In this document: in pieces, positions 25,814-34,062 of the stretch
Layout of the letters: the number at the start of each line of letters is the position of its first letter
How positions within the stretch are numbered: the stretch's first letter is position 1
NCBI RefSeq assembly: GCF_000255455.1
Contig: NZ_JH621283.1
Span: 1 to 34,062 of the forward strand
DNA from: Aquimarina agarilytica ZC1
GTDB lineage: Bacteria > Bacteroidota > Bacteroidia > Flavobacteriales > Flavobacteriaceae
Direction: 5' to 3'
DNA length: 34,062 bases
Program-made: the position numbers and the translations under genes
Notes under the pieces: generated by a model
What the model saw: only the letters and a program-made list of their open reading frames with translations
Database searches by the model: none
Told to the model about the DNA's origin: nothing

Positions 25814-26260
25814 ATGATACAGCAGACACATATTACGCCTATTTTAGCAGAAGAAACCATACCAGTACGCCAGCCTATGTTAAGAGCTGGACTACCTGTT
25901 TCCAGTTGCATTTTTAAAGGCGACGAATTATCATCGACACTACATTTAGGTGCATTTCACAACAACCAACTAGTTGGCGTTGTTACTTATATGCAACAAC
26001 ATCATAAACTTTTTAAACAAAAAAATCAATATCAATTAAGAGGTATGGCCGTTTTAACCAATTTCCAAGGCAACGGAATTGGTGAATTACTTGTCAAAAA
26101 AGGTCAAGACCTATTAAAAGAACAAAGTATTGATCTAATATGGTGTAATGCACGAAAAGTAGCTGTAGCATTTTATGAAAAAAACGCATTTTTTATTACA
26201 GGAGATCCTTTTGATATTCCAGGTGTAGGCACACATTACCTAATGTCTAAAAAAATTTGA
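25814..26260 (+). CDS. GNAT family N-acetyltransferase
   Basis: A 148-residue single-domain acetyltransferase. The acetyl-CoA pyrophosphate-binding motif A is visible as RGMAVLTNFQGNGIGELLVK (about residues 75-95; pattern R/Q-x-x-G-x-G/A). The C-terminal strand carries NARKVAVAFYEKNAFF, the usual end of motif B. The N-terminal third (RQPMLRAGLPVSSCIFKGDE) is typical of a subgroup found widely in Flavobacteriia. It is cytoplasmic. The substrate cannot be told. It diverges from mfd across a 130-bp region and converges on ruvC with a 3-bp gap, so the two share a 3' boundary without a visible terminator. Confidence 0.88.
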   Translation: MIQQTHITPILAEETIPVRQPMLRAGLPVSSCIFKGDELSSTLHLGAFHNNQLVGVVTYMQQHHKLFKQKNQYQLRGMAVLTNFQGNGIGELLVKKGQDLLKEQSIDLIWCNARKVAVAFYEKNAFFITGDPFDIPGVGTHYLMSKKI

Positions 26261-26263
26261 CAC

Positions 26264-26842
26264 TTATTTTTTTACCCGATGCTCGTTTTGTTTTACAAAA
26301 GCATCCCAGCCCGAATAACTTTTTTGAGTAGTCACTCCAGATGAATTGTAAAAATGGCATACTGCGGCTGCCAAACCATCGGTTGAATCCAAATTTTTGG
26401 GCAAGCTTTTCAATTTTAGCATTTGCTGTAACATTTTTGCTACTTGCTCTTTACTCGCATTACCATTACCGGTTACTGCCATTTTTATTTTTTTGGGCAG
26501 GTACTCCGTTATCGGCACCTCTCTACTCAAGCCTGCTGCCATAGCCACCCCTTGCGCACGCCCTAATTTTAACATGGACTGCACGTTTTTACCAAAAAAA
26601 GGAGCCTCAATAGCTATTTCGTCCGGGTTATACGTATCAATTAACTCTATGGTACGTTCAAATATTTTTTTTAATTTAAGGTAATGATCCGTATATTTTG
26701 TCAATTGAAGTTCATTCAATTGTACAAACTCCATTTTTTTATGGATTACCTTAATCACTCCAAATCCCATAATGGTAGTTCCTGGATCAATACCTAATAT
26801 AATACGTTCGGTTTTCAATAAATAGCTACTTATTATTATCAA
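26264..26842 (-). CDS. ruvC: Crossover junction endodeoxyribonuclease RuvC
   Basis: 192 residues from ATG at 26842. RuvC cuts Holliday junctions with RuvAB during recombination. The four acidic catalytic residues fit Asp19 (LGIDPGTT), Glu79 (IAIEAPFF), Asp152 and Asp155 (NLDSTDGLAAAVCH). The family segments GRAQGVAMAA and the lysine-rich PKKIKMAVTGNG loop are present. The ATG start overlaps the upstream lipoprotein gene by 17 bp. An alternative TTG at 26818 would give 184 residues starting MKTERIILGIDPG, closer to the usual Flavobacteriia N-terminus and free of overlap. The close linkage to the lipoprotein gene suggests one transcript. Confidence 0.95.
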   Translation of the reverse strand: MIIISSYLLKTERIILGIDPGTTIMGFGVIKVIHKKMEFVQLNELQLTKYTDHYLKLKKIFERTIELIDTYNPDEIAIEAPFFGKNVQSMLKLGRAQGVAMAAGLSREVPITEYLPKKIKMAVTGNGNASKEQVAKMLQQMLKLKSLPKNLDSTDGLAAAVCHFYNSSGVTTQKSYSGWDAFVKQNEHRVKK

Positions 26843-27305
26843 TAATTAAAGGAAGTTGAAATACTGACGCCACCTTAACTCCATGAACAATGGCTGGTTG
26901 TATTGGTGACACATCAAAAAGAGCTTGCTCCAACTTTTCTTTTATAAATTCAAAGTTAGCATAATCCGAAGCATTTGTCGCCGATTTTAAGATTAAGTCT
27001 CCTTTTTTACTTACTGCTATTTTTACCCAGAGTGTATCTTTTTCTACACTTTCCTCTACTATATATTCTTCTTCAAAATAACCAAGAATATGACTAGTAA
27101 TTTGTTCTTCGAAACATTTTTTAGAGGCTATTTTTGTTTCAGTTTCACAGACCTCTAACAACGGATAAGTATCTAATGGGCGAGCTTTTATTTCCTTTAA
27201 TTGCTGCTTCGCGATCACATGCCGATCTTTCTTTTTAAAATCAAAATAATTACAACTACACAAACCTGTAGTTAGTAGTATTAATATGATTCTATTTTTA
27301 CACAT
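26826..27305 (-). CDS. Small TonB-C-terminal-like lipoprotein
   Basis: 159 residues. A short signal ends in a lipobox LCSC with the lipid-anchored Cys18. A charged region follows (FDFKKKDRHVIAKQQLKEI). Residues about 90-155 resemble the TonB C-terminal domain: VKIAVSKKGDLILKSATNAS, a helix FEFIKEKLEQAL, then PAIVHGVKVASVFQLPLII. In Bacteroidota many short lipoproteins carry such a domain, without the proline-rich spacer of true TonB. An energy-transducing role is therefore doubtful. Four cysteines lie in the N-terminal half (Cys18, then CETETKIASKKC, and one earlier in the signal). It overlaps the ruvC start by 17 bp if ruvC uses ATG. Function unknown. Confidence 0.7.
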   Translation of the reverse strand: MCKNRIILILLTTGLCSCNYFDFKKKDRHVIAKQQLKEIKARPLDTYPLLEVCETETKIASKKCFEEQITSHILGYFEEEYIVEESVEKDTLWVKIAVSKKGDLILKSATNASDYANFEFIKEKLEQALFDVSPIQPAIVHGVKVASVFQLPLIIDNNK

Positions 27306-27715
27306 GAACTTCCTTTAAGCAATGCAAACTACGTCTATTTTTTATTTATGTACAAACCCACCTAATAATTATCCATATAAATAACTAATAATAAGCAATT
27401 TAACCAAAATACAAGCAATACTTATTTACCTCAAAACACATTCAAATTCAAACTAATAGCTATCTTTAACTTAACAAAAGTTATTTTTGGAACAATTTTA
27501 GCATAGCTTTTACTATGAGTTATATAATAGAGCTTCATTATGAGTATTGATTGTTCAATATAATCAAGTGCTTGCTTAATTTTTGCATAGCACCGTTGTA
27601 GTCAAATTAAAAAGTGTAGAAAAGCCTTTTAGTTTGTGAAGATTTTGATACAGAATAGATTTTCTATTATAGATTCTAGGTTTAATTACTAATAGACTAA
27701 TTACAAAAAAAGTTA
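27306..27715. other. 410-bp divergent intergenic region
   Basis: It separates the lipoprotein gene (minus) from the DUF456 gene (plus). On the minus strand TTG (27355-27353) and TAGTTTG (27331-27325) form a loose promoter-like pair 13-14 nt before the expected leader of the lipoprotein gene, though the 21-bp spacing is long. On the plus strand TATTTTTG (27482-27489) fits the -7 consensus but has no TTG at the right distance. No small gene or strong hairpin was seen. Confidence 0.4.
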
Positions 27716-28219
27716 ATGGATATTTTTTTAACACTTACGGGGTTACTTTGTGTACTTATTGGAATTTTAGGAAGCTTTTTACCTGTGCTACCCGGCTTAC
27801 CCATTAGTTGGCTTGGCTTATTATTACTCCACCTTACCAAAGCTATTCCTATTGACTACCCTTATTTGGGAATAACACTTGCCGTAGCTATACTTGTATT
27901 AGTATTAGACTACCTTATCCCAGCTATTGGCACCAAAAAATTTGGAGGCAGTAAATACGGAGTTATAGGAACTACTCTTGGCTTAATTGTTGGGTTAATA
28001 ACCCCTATTCCTTTAGGTTTTATTATTGGCCCTTTCGCAGGCGCCTTTATTGGCGAAATGCTTTATAAACAAGATTCAAAAGTTGCAACAAAAGCTGCTT
28101 TTGGTTCGCTGGTTGGTTTTTTAACTTCATCATTAATGAAGTTTATCGTTAGTATTATTTATTTCTGGTTATTTATTGCTAAAACTTGGGAATTTAAAGA
28201 AGTATTATTTAGTTACTAA
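27716..28219 (+). CDS. DUF456 family membrane protein
   Basis: 167 residues, strongly hydrophobic, with about four to five membrane segments. The N-terminal segment reads GLLCVLIGILGSFLPVLPGL followed by PISWLGLL. The glycine-rich middle contains GGSKYGVIGTTLGLIVGL and PIPLGFIIGPFAGAFIGE, the hallmarks of DUF456. The last segment is FIVSIIYFWLFIAKTW. The family is widespread in bacteria and has no established function. The gene stands alone, converging on the RNase H gene with 6 bp between them. Confidence 0.88.
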   Translation: MDIFLTLTGLLCVLIGILGSFLPVLPGLPISWLGLLLLHLTKAIPIDYPYLGITLAVAILVLVLDYLIPAIGTKKFGGSKYGVIGTTLGLIVGLITPIPLGFIIGPFAGAFIGEMLYKQDSKVATKAAFGSLVGFLTSSLMKFIVSIIYFWLFIAKTWEFKEVLFSY

Positions 28220-28225
28220 TATTCA

Positions 28226-28858
28226 TCACTTCCTACCAAAATCTGCAGGGATCTCACCCCAGGCTTTGGTTTCCCATTTTACAATTATTGTGGTGTAAGT
28301 ATTGGCTTTTAGCCAATTTTCGGCTCTAGCCACTAAATCAAATACGGTTTTATTCTTCGCGTTAAGTGACAACTTAGTTTTGCATTTTTTTTGACGCACC
28401 CATCCCATCGCAATTCTAGAATCAGTATAAAGCAAACGGTCGCTATTATGCTTTTTTAAATACGCTAACCCATGTACTAAAGCCAAAAACTCTCCAATAT
28501 TATTAGTCCCTTGTTCAAAAGGCCCTTGATGAAACAACTGTTTTTTAGTTTGCGTATCCACCCCGCGATATTCCATTTTACCGGGATTACCACTACTGGC
28601 AGCATCTACAGCTATGGAATACAAATTAGGGTCGCCTATTTTCTGTAGTTCCGCTGCACTTAATTTTGGTTTACTTGTTTTTTTCCCCACGTAATCCGCA
28701 TACACACCATCAAAGGCTTTTATGGCCTCTTCTTTAGTTAAAAAAGACTTATACTGTGCCTGCGGATAATTAGAAATGGATTTTTTACAGGCATTCCAAT
28801 TGCTAAAAATCCCTTCTTTATGACCTTGCCATACCACGTAAAACTTTTTCTTCGCCAA
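28226..28858 (-). CDS. Ribonuclease H with N-terminal viroplasmin (hybrid-binding) domain
   Basis: 210 residues. Residues 5-50 form the small viroplasmin/RNase H1 N-terminal domain that binds RNA-DNA hybrids (KFYVVWQGHKEGIFSNW, SFLTKEEAIKAF). The catalytic domain begins near residue 80. Its acidic residues fit Asp85 (IAVDAASSGNPG), Glu123 (NNIGEFLALVHGL), Asp146 (LYTDSRIAMGWV) and Asp206 (PADFGRK). This domain order is common in Bacteroidota and removes RNA from RNA-DNA hybrids. The gene lies directly after purN with 2 bp between them, so the two are probably one transcript. Confidence 0.93.
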   Translation of the reverse strand: MAKKKFYVVWQGHKEGIFSNWNACKKSISNYPQAQYKSFLTKEEAIKAFDGVYADYVGKKTSKPKLSAAELQKIGDPNLYSIAVDAASSGNPGKMEYRGVDTQTKKQLFHQGPFEQGTNNIGEFLALVHGLAYLKKHNSDRLLYTDSRIAMGWVRQKKCKTKLSLNAKNKTVFDLVARAENWLKANTYTTIIVKWETKAWGEIPADFGRK

Positions 28859-28860
28859 AA

Positions 28861-29436
28861 TTAATCTTCTTTTGGATATAATAAATTTTCAATCACTTTA
28901 GGAAAATGAGCATATTCCAGTTCATGTACCTTAGCAGCTACATCATCGGGGGTATCTAATGAAGATAATGATGTGCTTGCTTGAAAAATAATTCCCCCTT
29001 CATCATAATGCTCATTTACATAATGAATAGTAATACCTGTTTCTTTTTCTTTGTTATCCACTACAGCTTTGTGTACATGCTTACCATACATCCCTTTACC
29101 GCCGTATTTAGGTAATAAAGCGGGATGAATATTAATCACCTTATTAGGATAAGCTTCAATAATATTATCGGGAAATTTCCATAAAAAACCGGCCAATACA
29201 ATTAAATCTGGATCGGCATCTTTGACTATATGAAGTACCTCATGGGTAGTGTAAAAAGATTCACGATCAAAGTGCAACGCCTTTATTTTATGTTTAGCTG
29301 CACGCTGAAGCACTTTTGCATTTAATTTATTTGAAAAAACATGGGTAACTTCAGCTAAATTATTAACTTTAAAATAGTTAATAATGTTTTCAGCATTAGA
29401 TCCAGAGCCCGAAGCAAAAATAACAATACGTTTCAT
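28861..29436 (-). CDS. purN: Phosphoribosylglycinamide formyltransferase PurN
   Basis: 191 residues. PurN adds a formyl group from 10-formyl-tetrahydrofolate to GAR in the third step of purine synthesis. The N-terminal nucleotide loop is FASGSGSNAENI (7-18). The catalytic residues fit Asn102, His104 (INIHPALLPKYGGKGMYG) and Asp145 (NEHYDEGGIIFQ). The length is standard. It diverges from acpP across a 183-bp region and is followed at once by the RNase H gene. Confidence 0.96.
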   Translation of the reverse strand: MKRIVIFASGSGSNAENIINYFKVNNLAEVTHVFSNKLNAKVLQRAAKHKIKALHFDRESFYTTHEVLHIVKDADPDLIVLAGFLWKFPDNIIEAYPNKVINIHPALLPKYGGKGMYGKHVHKAVVDNKEKETGITIHYVNEHYDEGGIIFQASTSLSSLDTPDDVAAKVHELEYAHFPKVIENLLYPKED

Positions 29437-29464
29437 TGTGGTATAGTAGTTGGTAGGTAACGAA

Positions 29465-29476
29465 TGGAATATTCCA
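29465..29476. repeat. 12-bp perfect palindrome upstream of purN
   Basis: TGGAATATTCCA is a perfect palindrome 29 bp upstream of the purN start codon, in the purN/acpP divergent region. It could be an operator for a dimeric regulator; chance cannot be excluded. Confidence 0.3.
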
Positions 29477-29559
29477 ATAAAACCCTTAATTAATACGTGT
29501 AAAATTAAATAGATCGCGTATTTTTGAAAAATTAAAAATCACATTTTTTTATGTTTACG

Positions 29560-29588
29560 TTGTTTTAATGTAAAGTTTTATATTTTTG
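29560..29588 (+). promoter_or_regulatory. Bacteroidota-type promoter of acpP-fabF-rnc
   Basis: TTG (29560-29562) and TATTTTTG (29581-29588) are separated by 18 bp, a full match to the Bacteroidota pattern TTG-N17-20-TAnnTTTG. The expected transcript start is near 29595, giving a leader of about 25 nt before the acpP ATG at 29620. Confidence 0.8.
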
Positions 29589-29619
29589 CGACCTAAACTA
29601 AAATTTAAAATTAGAAATT

Positions 29620-29853
29620 ATGTCAGACATTGCATCAAGAGTAAAGGCGATAATCGTTGACAAATTAGGTGTTGACGAAAACGAAGTTGTAACAGACGCA
29701 AGCTTCACTAACGACCTTGGAGCTGATTCATTAGACACTGTAGAGCTTATCATGGAATTCGAAAAAGAATTTGATATTCAAATTCCAGACGATCAAGCTG
29801 AAAACATTGCTACAGTTGGTCAAGCAGTATCGTATATTGAGAACGCAAAATAA
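29620..29853 (+). CDS. acpP: Acyl carrier protein
   Basis: 77 residues, acidic and small. The phosphopantetheine attachment serine is Ser37 in [11 protein letters not shown], the standard motif. The helix II recognition segment that follows ([16 protein letters not shown]) is typical. It carries the growing acyl chain in fatty acid synthesis. It is the first gene of a tight operon with fabF 22 bp downstream and rnc after it, the arrangement common in many bacteria, and is driven by a strong consensus promoter. Confidence 0.98.
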   Translation: MSDIASRVKAIIVDKLGVDENEVVTDASFTNDLGADSLDTVELIMEFEKEFDIQIPDDQAENIATVGQAVSYIENAK

Positions 29854-29875
29854 GTAATCTTTACATAAAAATTGT

Positions 29876-31129
29876 ATGGAGTTAAAGCGAGTAGTAGTTA
29901 CAGGTTTAGGTGCATTGACACCAATTGGTAATAATATTGAAGAATATTGGGATGGTTTAATTAATGGTAAAAGCGGAGCTGCACCAATAACACATTTTGA
30001 TGCTTCAAAATTTAAAACTCAGTTTGCCTGTGAAATAAAAAACTTTAACATCAATGACTTCATGCATCGTAAAGAAGCACGAAAACTTGATAGGTTTTCA
30101 CAATACGCCATGGTAGCTTCTGATGAAGCTATTGCCGACTCTAAATTAGACCTTGAACGTGTTAACAAAGCGCGAGTAGGTGTTATTTGGGGAGCTGGCA
30201 TTGGCGGTATTGAAACTTTTCACAATGAAGTAAGAGACTTTACTAAAGGGGATGGAACACCACGTTTCAACCCCTTTTTCATCCCTAAAATGATTGCTGA
30301 TATCGCCCCTGGTCATATCTCCATCAAAAATGGATTTATGGGTCCTAACTTTACTACAGTTTCTGCATGTGCATCATCGGCCAATGCTATGATCGACGCC
30401 TTAAACTACATCCGATTAGGTCACTGTGATGTAATTATTACTGGAGGTAGTGAAGCCGCTGTTATACAATCTGGAGTTGGAGGATTTAACGCCTTACATG
30501 CATTATCAACTAACAACGAAAACGCCGCTAGCGCCTCAAAACCTTTTGACGCTAACCGAGATGGATTTGTTTTAGGAGAAGGAGCTGGAGCTTTAGTACT
30601 TGAAGAGTATGAACATGCAAAAGCCCGAGGTGCTAAAATTTATGCTGAAGTAATTGGAGGTGGTTTATCATCTGATGCCTACCACATGACCGCACCACAC
30701 CCAGAGGGAATTGGTGTTGTAGCTGTGATGGAAAATTGCTTAAAAAATGCAGGTATTACACCTGAAGAGGTTGAATTGATTAACACCCATGGAACATCTA
30801 CCCCCTTAGGAGATGTTGCTGAGTTAAAAGCTATAGGTAAAGTTTTTGGTGATCATGCCAAAAACATCAATATCAATTCTACTAAATCAATGACCGGTCA
30901 CTTATTAGGTGCAGCTGGAGCGATTGAAGCAATTGCTTCCATCCTATCCTTGGAACACGGAATTGTCCCTCCAACTATTAACCACACCACTCCGGACGAA
31001 AATATTGATCCAGAATTAAACCTAACACTAAACAAAGCACAAAAACGTAAAGCCAAAATTGCCATGAGTAATACTTTCGGATTTGGTGGTCATAATGCCT
31101 GTGTGTTATTAAAAAAATTAGACGAGTAA
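29876..31129 (+). CDS. fabF: Beta-ketoacyl-ACP synthase II
   Basis: 417 residues. FabF condenses malonyl-ACP with acyl-ACP in fatty acid elongation. The catalytic triad fits Cys165 (TVSACASSANAM), His305 (INTHGTSTPLGD) and His342 (MTGHLLGAAGAIE). The C-terminal glycine-rich segment NTFGFGGHNACVLLKK is present. It is of full length and cytoplasmic. It lies 22 bp after acpP and 7 bp before rnc, clearly in one operon. Confidence 0.98.
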   Translation: MELKRVVVTGLGALTPIGNNIEEYWDGLINGKSGAAPITHFDASKFKTQFACEIKNFNINDFMHRKEARKLDRFSQYAMVASDEAIADSKLDLERVNKARVGVIWGAGIGGIETFHNEVRDFTKGDGTPRFNPFFIPKMIADIAPGHISIKNGFMGPNFTTVSACASSANAMIDALNYIRLGHCDVIITGGSEAAVIQSGVGGFNALHALSTNNENAASASKPFDANRDGFVLGEGAGALVLEEYEHAKARGAKIYAEVIGGGLSSDAYHMTAPHPEGIGVVAVMENCLKNAGITPEEVELINTHGTSTPLGDVAELKAIGKVFGDHAKNININSTKSMTGHLLGAAGAIEAIASILSLEHGIVPPTINHTTPDENIDPELNLTLNKAQKRKAKIAMSNTFGFGGHNACVLLKKLDE

Positions 31130-31136
31130 TTCATTT

Positions 31137-31874
31137 ATGAAGCTTATTCGAAAAATATTCAATTCCCGATCCAAACCAAAGGACGGGGATTTTTCTTTTT
31201 TTATACAAGATACGCTTGGTTTTAAACCCAAGGATATCTCATTTTATGAGACTGCCTTTACGCATCGCTCCTTAGGCTTACGCAATACCATTGGCAATCC
31301 CGAAAATTATGAGCGTTTGGAATTTTTAGGCGACTCCATGCTCAGTAGTGTTATTGCTTCCTATTTATACAAAGAGGTCCCTTCAGGTAACGAAGGATAC
31401 CTTACCAAAATGCGTTCAAAAGTAGTAAGTAGAAAACACTTAAATGAACTTGGTAAGGACCTTAAACTCATTGACCATGTGCGCACTCAAATTCCTCCAG
31501 AACAATTTGGAATTAACATTCACGGAAATATATTTGAAGCTTTAGTTGGCGCTATTTATTTGGATCGTGGTTATGAATTTTGTGAAAGATTTATCTATTC
31601 GGCCGTAATTGGACCTTATATTGATATCGAGAGCTTGGAAGGTCAAGTGATCAGCTACAAAAGTTTACTTATTGAATGGTTCCAAAAAAAGAAGCATAAT
31701 TTCAAATACGAAATATATGAAGATGACGGCATAGAAGAATTACGTCATTTTGCGGTAAAACTTTGGGTTAACCACAAAGTTATTGCTAAAGCAAGAGCCA
31801 CTTCAAAGAAGAAAGCGGAAGAAAAAGTATCGAAACGCGCTTATTTTGCATTTCAAGAAAAAATTGAGAATTAA
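31137..31874 (+). CDS. rnc: Ribonuclease III
   Basis: 245 residues. The nuclease domain carries the signature NYERLEFLGDSML (57-69) and the second acidic motif near NIFEALVGAIYLDRG. Residues about 175-243 form the double-stranded RNA-binding domain (YKSLLIEWFQKKKHNFKYEI through ATSKKKAEEKVSKRAYFAF). It processes rRNA precursors and cuts structured RNAs. An N-terminal basic extension (MKLIRKIFNSRSKPK) is typical of Flavobacteriia. It starts 7 bp after fabF. Confidence 0.97.
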   Translation: MKLIRKIFNSRSKPKDGDFSFFIQDTLGFKPKDISFYETAFTHRSLGLRNTIGNPENYERLEFLGDSMLSSVIASYLYKEVPSGNEGYLTKMRSKVVSRKHLNELGKDLKLIDHVRTQIPPEQFGINIHGNIFEALVGAIYLDRGYEFCERFIYSAVIGPYIDIESLEGQVISYKSLLIEWFQKKKHNFKYEIYEDDGIEELRHFAVKLWVNHKVIAKARATSKKKAEEKVSKRAYFAFQEKIEN

Positions 31875-31978
31875 GTCAACGAAAACGTTATAAATAAATT
31901 TCTCTCCTTGAAAGATCACCAAAAGCTTTTATTTTCTTTGTATCTTGTGCGCTGTTTTATTACATCACATTTTTTAAA

Positions 31979-32467
31979 ATGGCCATAAATAAATTAGTGC
32001 TTGACAGTTTTGAAGTTGATGCCTTTTATCTGTGTGCTATTCATGCCTCATTGCCATCTTATAAAATGGCTTTTTTATTGAATAGGCAATTGGAACTTAA
32101 ATTTTCCAGAGTAAAAAATGACGTAGAAGTACTTACTCCAAAAAACATAGAGATATACCCTCGATATGTTTTTGAGGATGATCAAAATTACACCACTTTT
32201 ACATTGGTAAAAAACAAATGCTTAATCTACGAAGAAATTAGTATTGAAAACACTGACTTATTTGCAGAAAGCATCACACAACAAACAACTAAAAATTTAA
32301 TCCCCGAATTAAAAAGCGTGGATTATTTTTTAAAAATAGAAACTCATAATTTCAATTATTCATTGAAGTTATTAATTTCTAAAATTTTAAAAATTACACA
32401 AGTAATTACTGCATTTGCGGTTGATTACGAAACAATAAAATCTAAAAATAATCTAATATTTGAATAA
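31979..32467 (+). CDS. IPExxxVDY family protein
   Basis: 162 residues, soluble, no signal peptide. It contains the name-giving motif IPELKSVDY near residue 108. The N-terminal half (FLLNRQLELKFSRVKND) and the aromatic-rich middle (YPRYVFEDDQNYTTFTLVKN) fit the family. The family is largely confined to Bacteroidota, usually sits beside pyruvate kinase, and has no known function. Its TAA stop overlaps the pyk start codon by one base (TAATG), so translation is coupled. A loose promoter pair (TTG at 31909 and TATTTTC at 31931, 19 bp apart) lies upstream, so it may start a transcript separate from rnc. Confidence 0.88.
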   Translation: MAINKLVLDSFEVDAFYLCAIHASLPSYKMAFLLNRQLELKFSRVKNDVEVLTPKNIEIYPRYVFEDDQNYTTFTLVKNKCLIYEEISIENTDLFAESITQQTTKNLIPELKSVDYFLKIETHNFNYSLKLLISKILKITQVITAFAVDYETIKSKNNLIFE

Positions 32468-33897
32468 TGAAAGGACGTAAAAAGACTAAAATTGTTGCTA
32501 CACTAGGACCTGCTACAGATAGCCGAGAAGTAATCAATGATCTTTTAGTTGCTGGAGTAAACGTATTCAGAATCAATTTTTCGCACGCTGATTACGGTGA
32601 TGTTGAAAGACGTATTAAATATGTAAGAGAGCAAAATGAAGCCAATGGTTTTCACGCTGCAATTTTAGCTGATTTACAAGGGCCTAAACTTCGTGTTGGA
32701 GTTATGGAAGAAGGCACAGTGGTTAATGTTGGTGACGAAGTTACATTTCAAACAGGAGAACCTTTTGTTGGAAATGCAACAAAAGCTTACATGAACTATA
32801 CACAATTCCCTAAAGATGTAAAACCTGGCGAACGCGTATTAGTTGATGATGGTAAAGTACACTTTGAAGTAGTTTCAACAAATGGAGAAGACAAAGTTGT
32901 TGCTAAAGTTACTCAAGGAGGACCTTTCAAATCTAAAAAAGGAGTTAACCTTCCTAACACAGATATTTCCTTACCTGCATTAACAGAAAAAGATGTTAAA
33001 GATGCCATTTTTGCTTGTCAGCAAGGTGTGGATTGGTTAGCACTTTCATTTGTGCGTCACGCTAAGGATGTAAAATTATTACAAGACCTTATCGCGGAAC
33101 ATAGTGAATATGAAATCCCTATTATTTCAAAAATAGAAAAGCCAGAAGGTGTCGCTAATATTGATGAAATTTTAGAAGTATCTGGTGGATTAATGGTAGC
33201 TCGTGGTGATCTAGGTGTTGAAATCCCTGCTCATGAAGTACCATTGGTGCAAAAAGAGTTAGTTTACAAAGCTAAATTAGCGCGTAAACCTGTTATTATT
33301 GCAACACAAATGATGGAGACTATGATTGATAGTTTAACTCCAACACGTGCTGAAGTAAATGATGTTGCCAACTCTATTATGGATGGTGCCGATGCTGTTA
33401 TGCTTTCTGGAGAAACGTCTGTAGGACAATATCCTGTTCAAGTTATTCAAACGATGCGTAACATTATTCTTAGTGTAGAAAATTCTCCTTTGATTTCTGT
33501 TCCCGCTACACACCCTACGGATAACGACTCTCGTTTTATAACACACTCTGTATGCTACCATGCGGCGCATATGGCTAACGATATTAAAGCTGGAGCAATT
33601 TCAACAATAACTAATTCAGGATATACAGCGTATCAAATTTCTGCTTGGAGACCAAGTTCACACATTTTGGTATACTCTAATAATCGCAGAATTTTAGCTC
33701 AACTTAACCTTTTATGGGGAGTAAAGGCTTTTTATTATGACAACCCTACTGCTAATACCGATATTTCAATTGCCGAAGTAAATGCTTTAGCAATACAAAG
33801 AGAGTTTGTTAGTAAAGGCGACCGAATAATCAACCTTGTTGCTACTCCTTTAGCTGAAAAAGGTAATGTAAATACACTTAAAGTTACACAACTGTAA
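32467..33897 (+). CDS. pyk: Pyruvate kinase
   Basis: 476 residues. Pyruvate kinase makes pyruvate and ATP from phosphoenolpyruvate and ADP. The N-terminus reads KIVATLGPATDSREV. The active-site region is visible as IISKIEKPEGVANIDEI, MVARGDLGVEIP and TQMMETMIDSLTPTRAEV, then DGADAVMLSGETSVGQYP. A C-terminal allosteric domain follows from about residue 355. The start codon overlaps the stop of the IPExxxVDY gene by one base. A strong terminator ends the unit. Confidence 0.98.
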   Translation: MKGRKKTKIVATLGPATDSREVINDLLVAGVNVFRINFSHADYGDVERRIKYVREQNEANGFHAAILADLQGPKLRVGVMEEGTVVNVGDEVTFQTGEPFVGNATKAYMNYTQFPKDVKPGERVLVDDGKVHFEVVSTNGEDKVVAKVTQGGPFKSKKGVNLPNTDISLPALTEKDVKDAIFACQQGVDWLALSFVRHAKDVKLLQDLIAEHSEYEIPIISKIEKPEGVANIDEILEVSGGLMVARGDLGVEIPAHEVPLVQKELVYKAKLARKPVIIATQMMETMIDSLTPTRAEVNDVANSIMDGADAVMLSGETSVGQYPVQVIQTMRNIILSVENSPLISVPATHPTDNDSRFITHSVCYHAAHMANDIKAGAISTITNSGYTAYQISAWRPSSHILVYSNNRRILAQLNLLWGVKAFYYDNPTANTDISIAEVNALAIQREFVSKGDRIINLVATPLAEKGNVNTLKVTQL

Positions 33898-33924
33898 TTT
33901 TAATTTATCACATATAATTATCAT

Positions 33925-33962
33925 AAAAAAAACCTCGATTAAATTTTAATCGAGGTTTTTTT
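33925..33962 (+). terminator. Rho-independent terminator after pyk
   Basis: CCTCGATTA (33933-33941) pairs perfectly with TAATCGAGG (33947-33955) across a 5-nt loop. It is flanked by an A-run on the left and seven Ts on the right, about 35 nt past the pyk stop. The symmetric flanks allow termination in both directions. Confidence 0.93.
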
Positions 33963-34062
33963 ACAACTATTTGTAACTTCTTATTTTTAACCCGCATTAC
34001 GTATTATACGCTTTTAATATAAATATTTCGTATATTTAAGGATGCCAAAATCATCTACTCTA

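Noticed and set aside
34042..34062. ATG with seven codons (MPKSSTL) at the right edge, after AAGG
   Set aside because: It could be the start of a further plus-strand gene, but only 21 bases are in the window, too little to support a call.

Overview
The window looks like chromosome of a marine member of the Flavobacteriaceae (Bacteroidota). The DNA is AT-rich. Several secreted proteins end in a type IX secretion (T9SS) sorting tail. The acpP promoter matches the Bacteroidota pattern TTG-N18-TAnnTTTG, Shine-Dalgarno sites are mostly absent, and there are Flavobacteriia marker families (IPExxxVDY protein, viroplasmin-type RNase H). A GH117 enzyme suggests a link to red-algal galactans. No tRNA, rRNA, CRISPR array, transposase or integrase was seen.

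Region 1 (1-6548, minus strand) is an RHS/YD surface-protein locus. In transcription order it has a trimeric-fibre-like protein with a duplicated 58-residue module, a small T9SS-tailed protein that opens with one YD-like motif, and a very large SpvB/FG-GAP/RHS protein that runs off the left edge. Region 2 (7144-9312) is a secreted M3 zinc peptidase with its own terminator.

Region 3 (about 9570-15300) is a cyanate-use island. A plus-strand operon encodes a NrtB-like permease, a NrtD-like ATPase, cyanase (CynS) and a NrtA/CmpA-like binding lipoprotein. The binding protein has a CxCxxC segment ahead of its Tat-type signal. It converges on a minus-strand pair: an AraC-family regulator preceded by a DUF1348 (NTF2-like) protein. 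A direct repeat ACCATA(G/C)T spaced 21 bp lies just upstream of the operon and looks like an AraC-type operator. A related tandem repeat precedes the regulator itself.

Region 4 (15501-25683, minus) holds a uracil-DNA-glycosylase-superfamily protein, a large secreted Asp-box propeller with two ricin-type lectin domains and a T9SS tail, a histone-deacetylase-family enzyme, a GH117 glycosidase and the repair translocase Mfd. Mfd, GH117 and the deacetylase are closely spaced and may be co-transcribed. Both mfd and the deacetylase appear to start with TTG.

Region 5 (25814-34062) is mostly housekeeping: GNAT acetyltransferase, RuvC, a TonB-C-like lipoprotein, a DUF456 membrane protein, RNase H, PurN, then acpP-fabF-rnc, an IPExxxVDY protein and pyruvate kinase, ending in a strong terminator. 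The most unusual material is the RHS triad, the regulation and accessory parts of the cyanate island, and a GC-rich element between its permease and ATPase genes.
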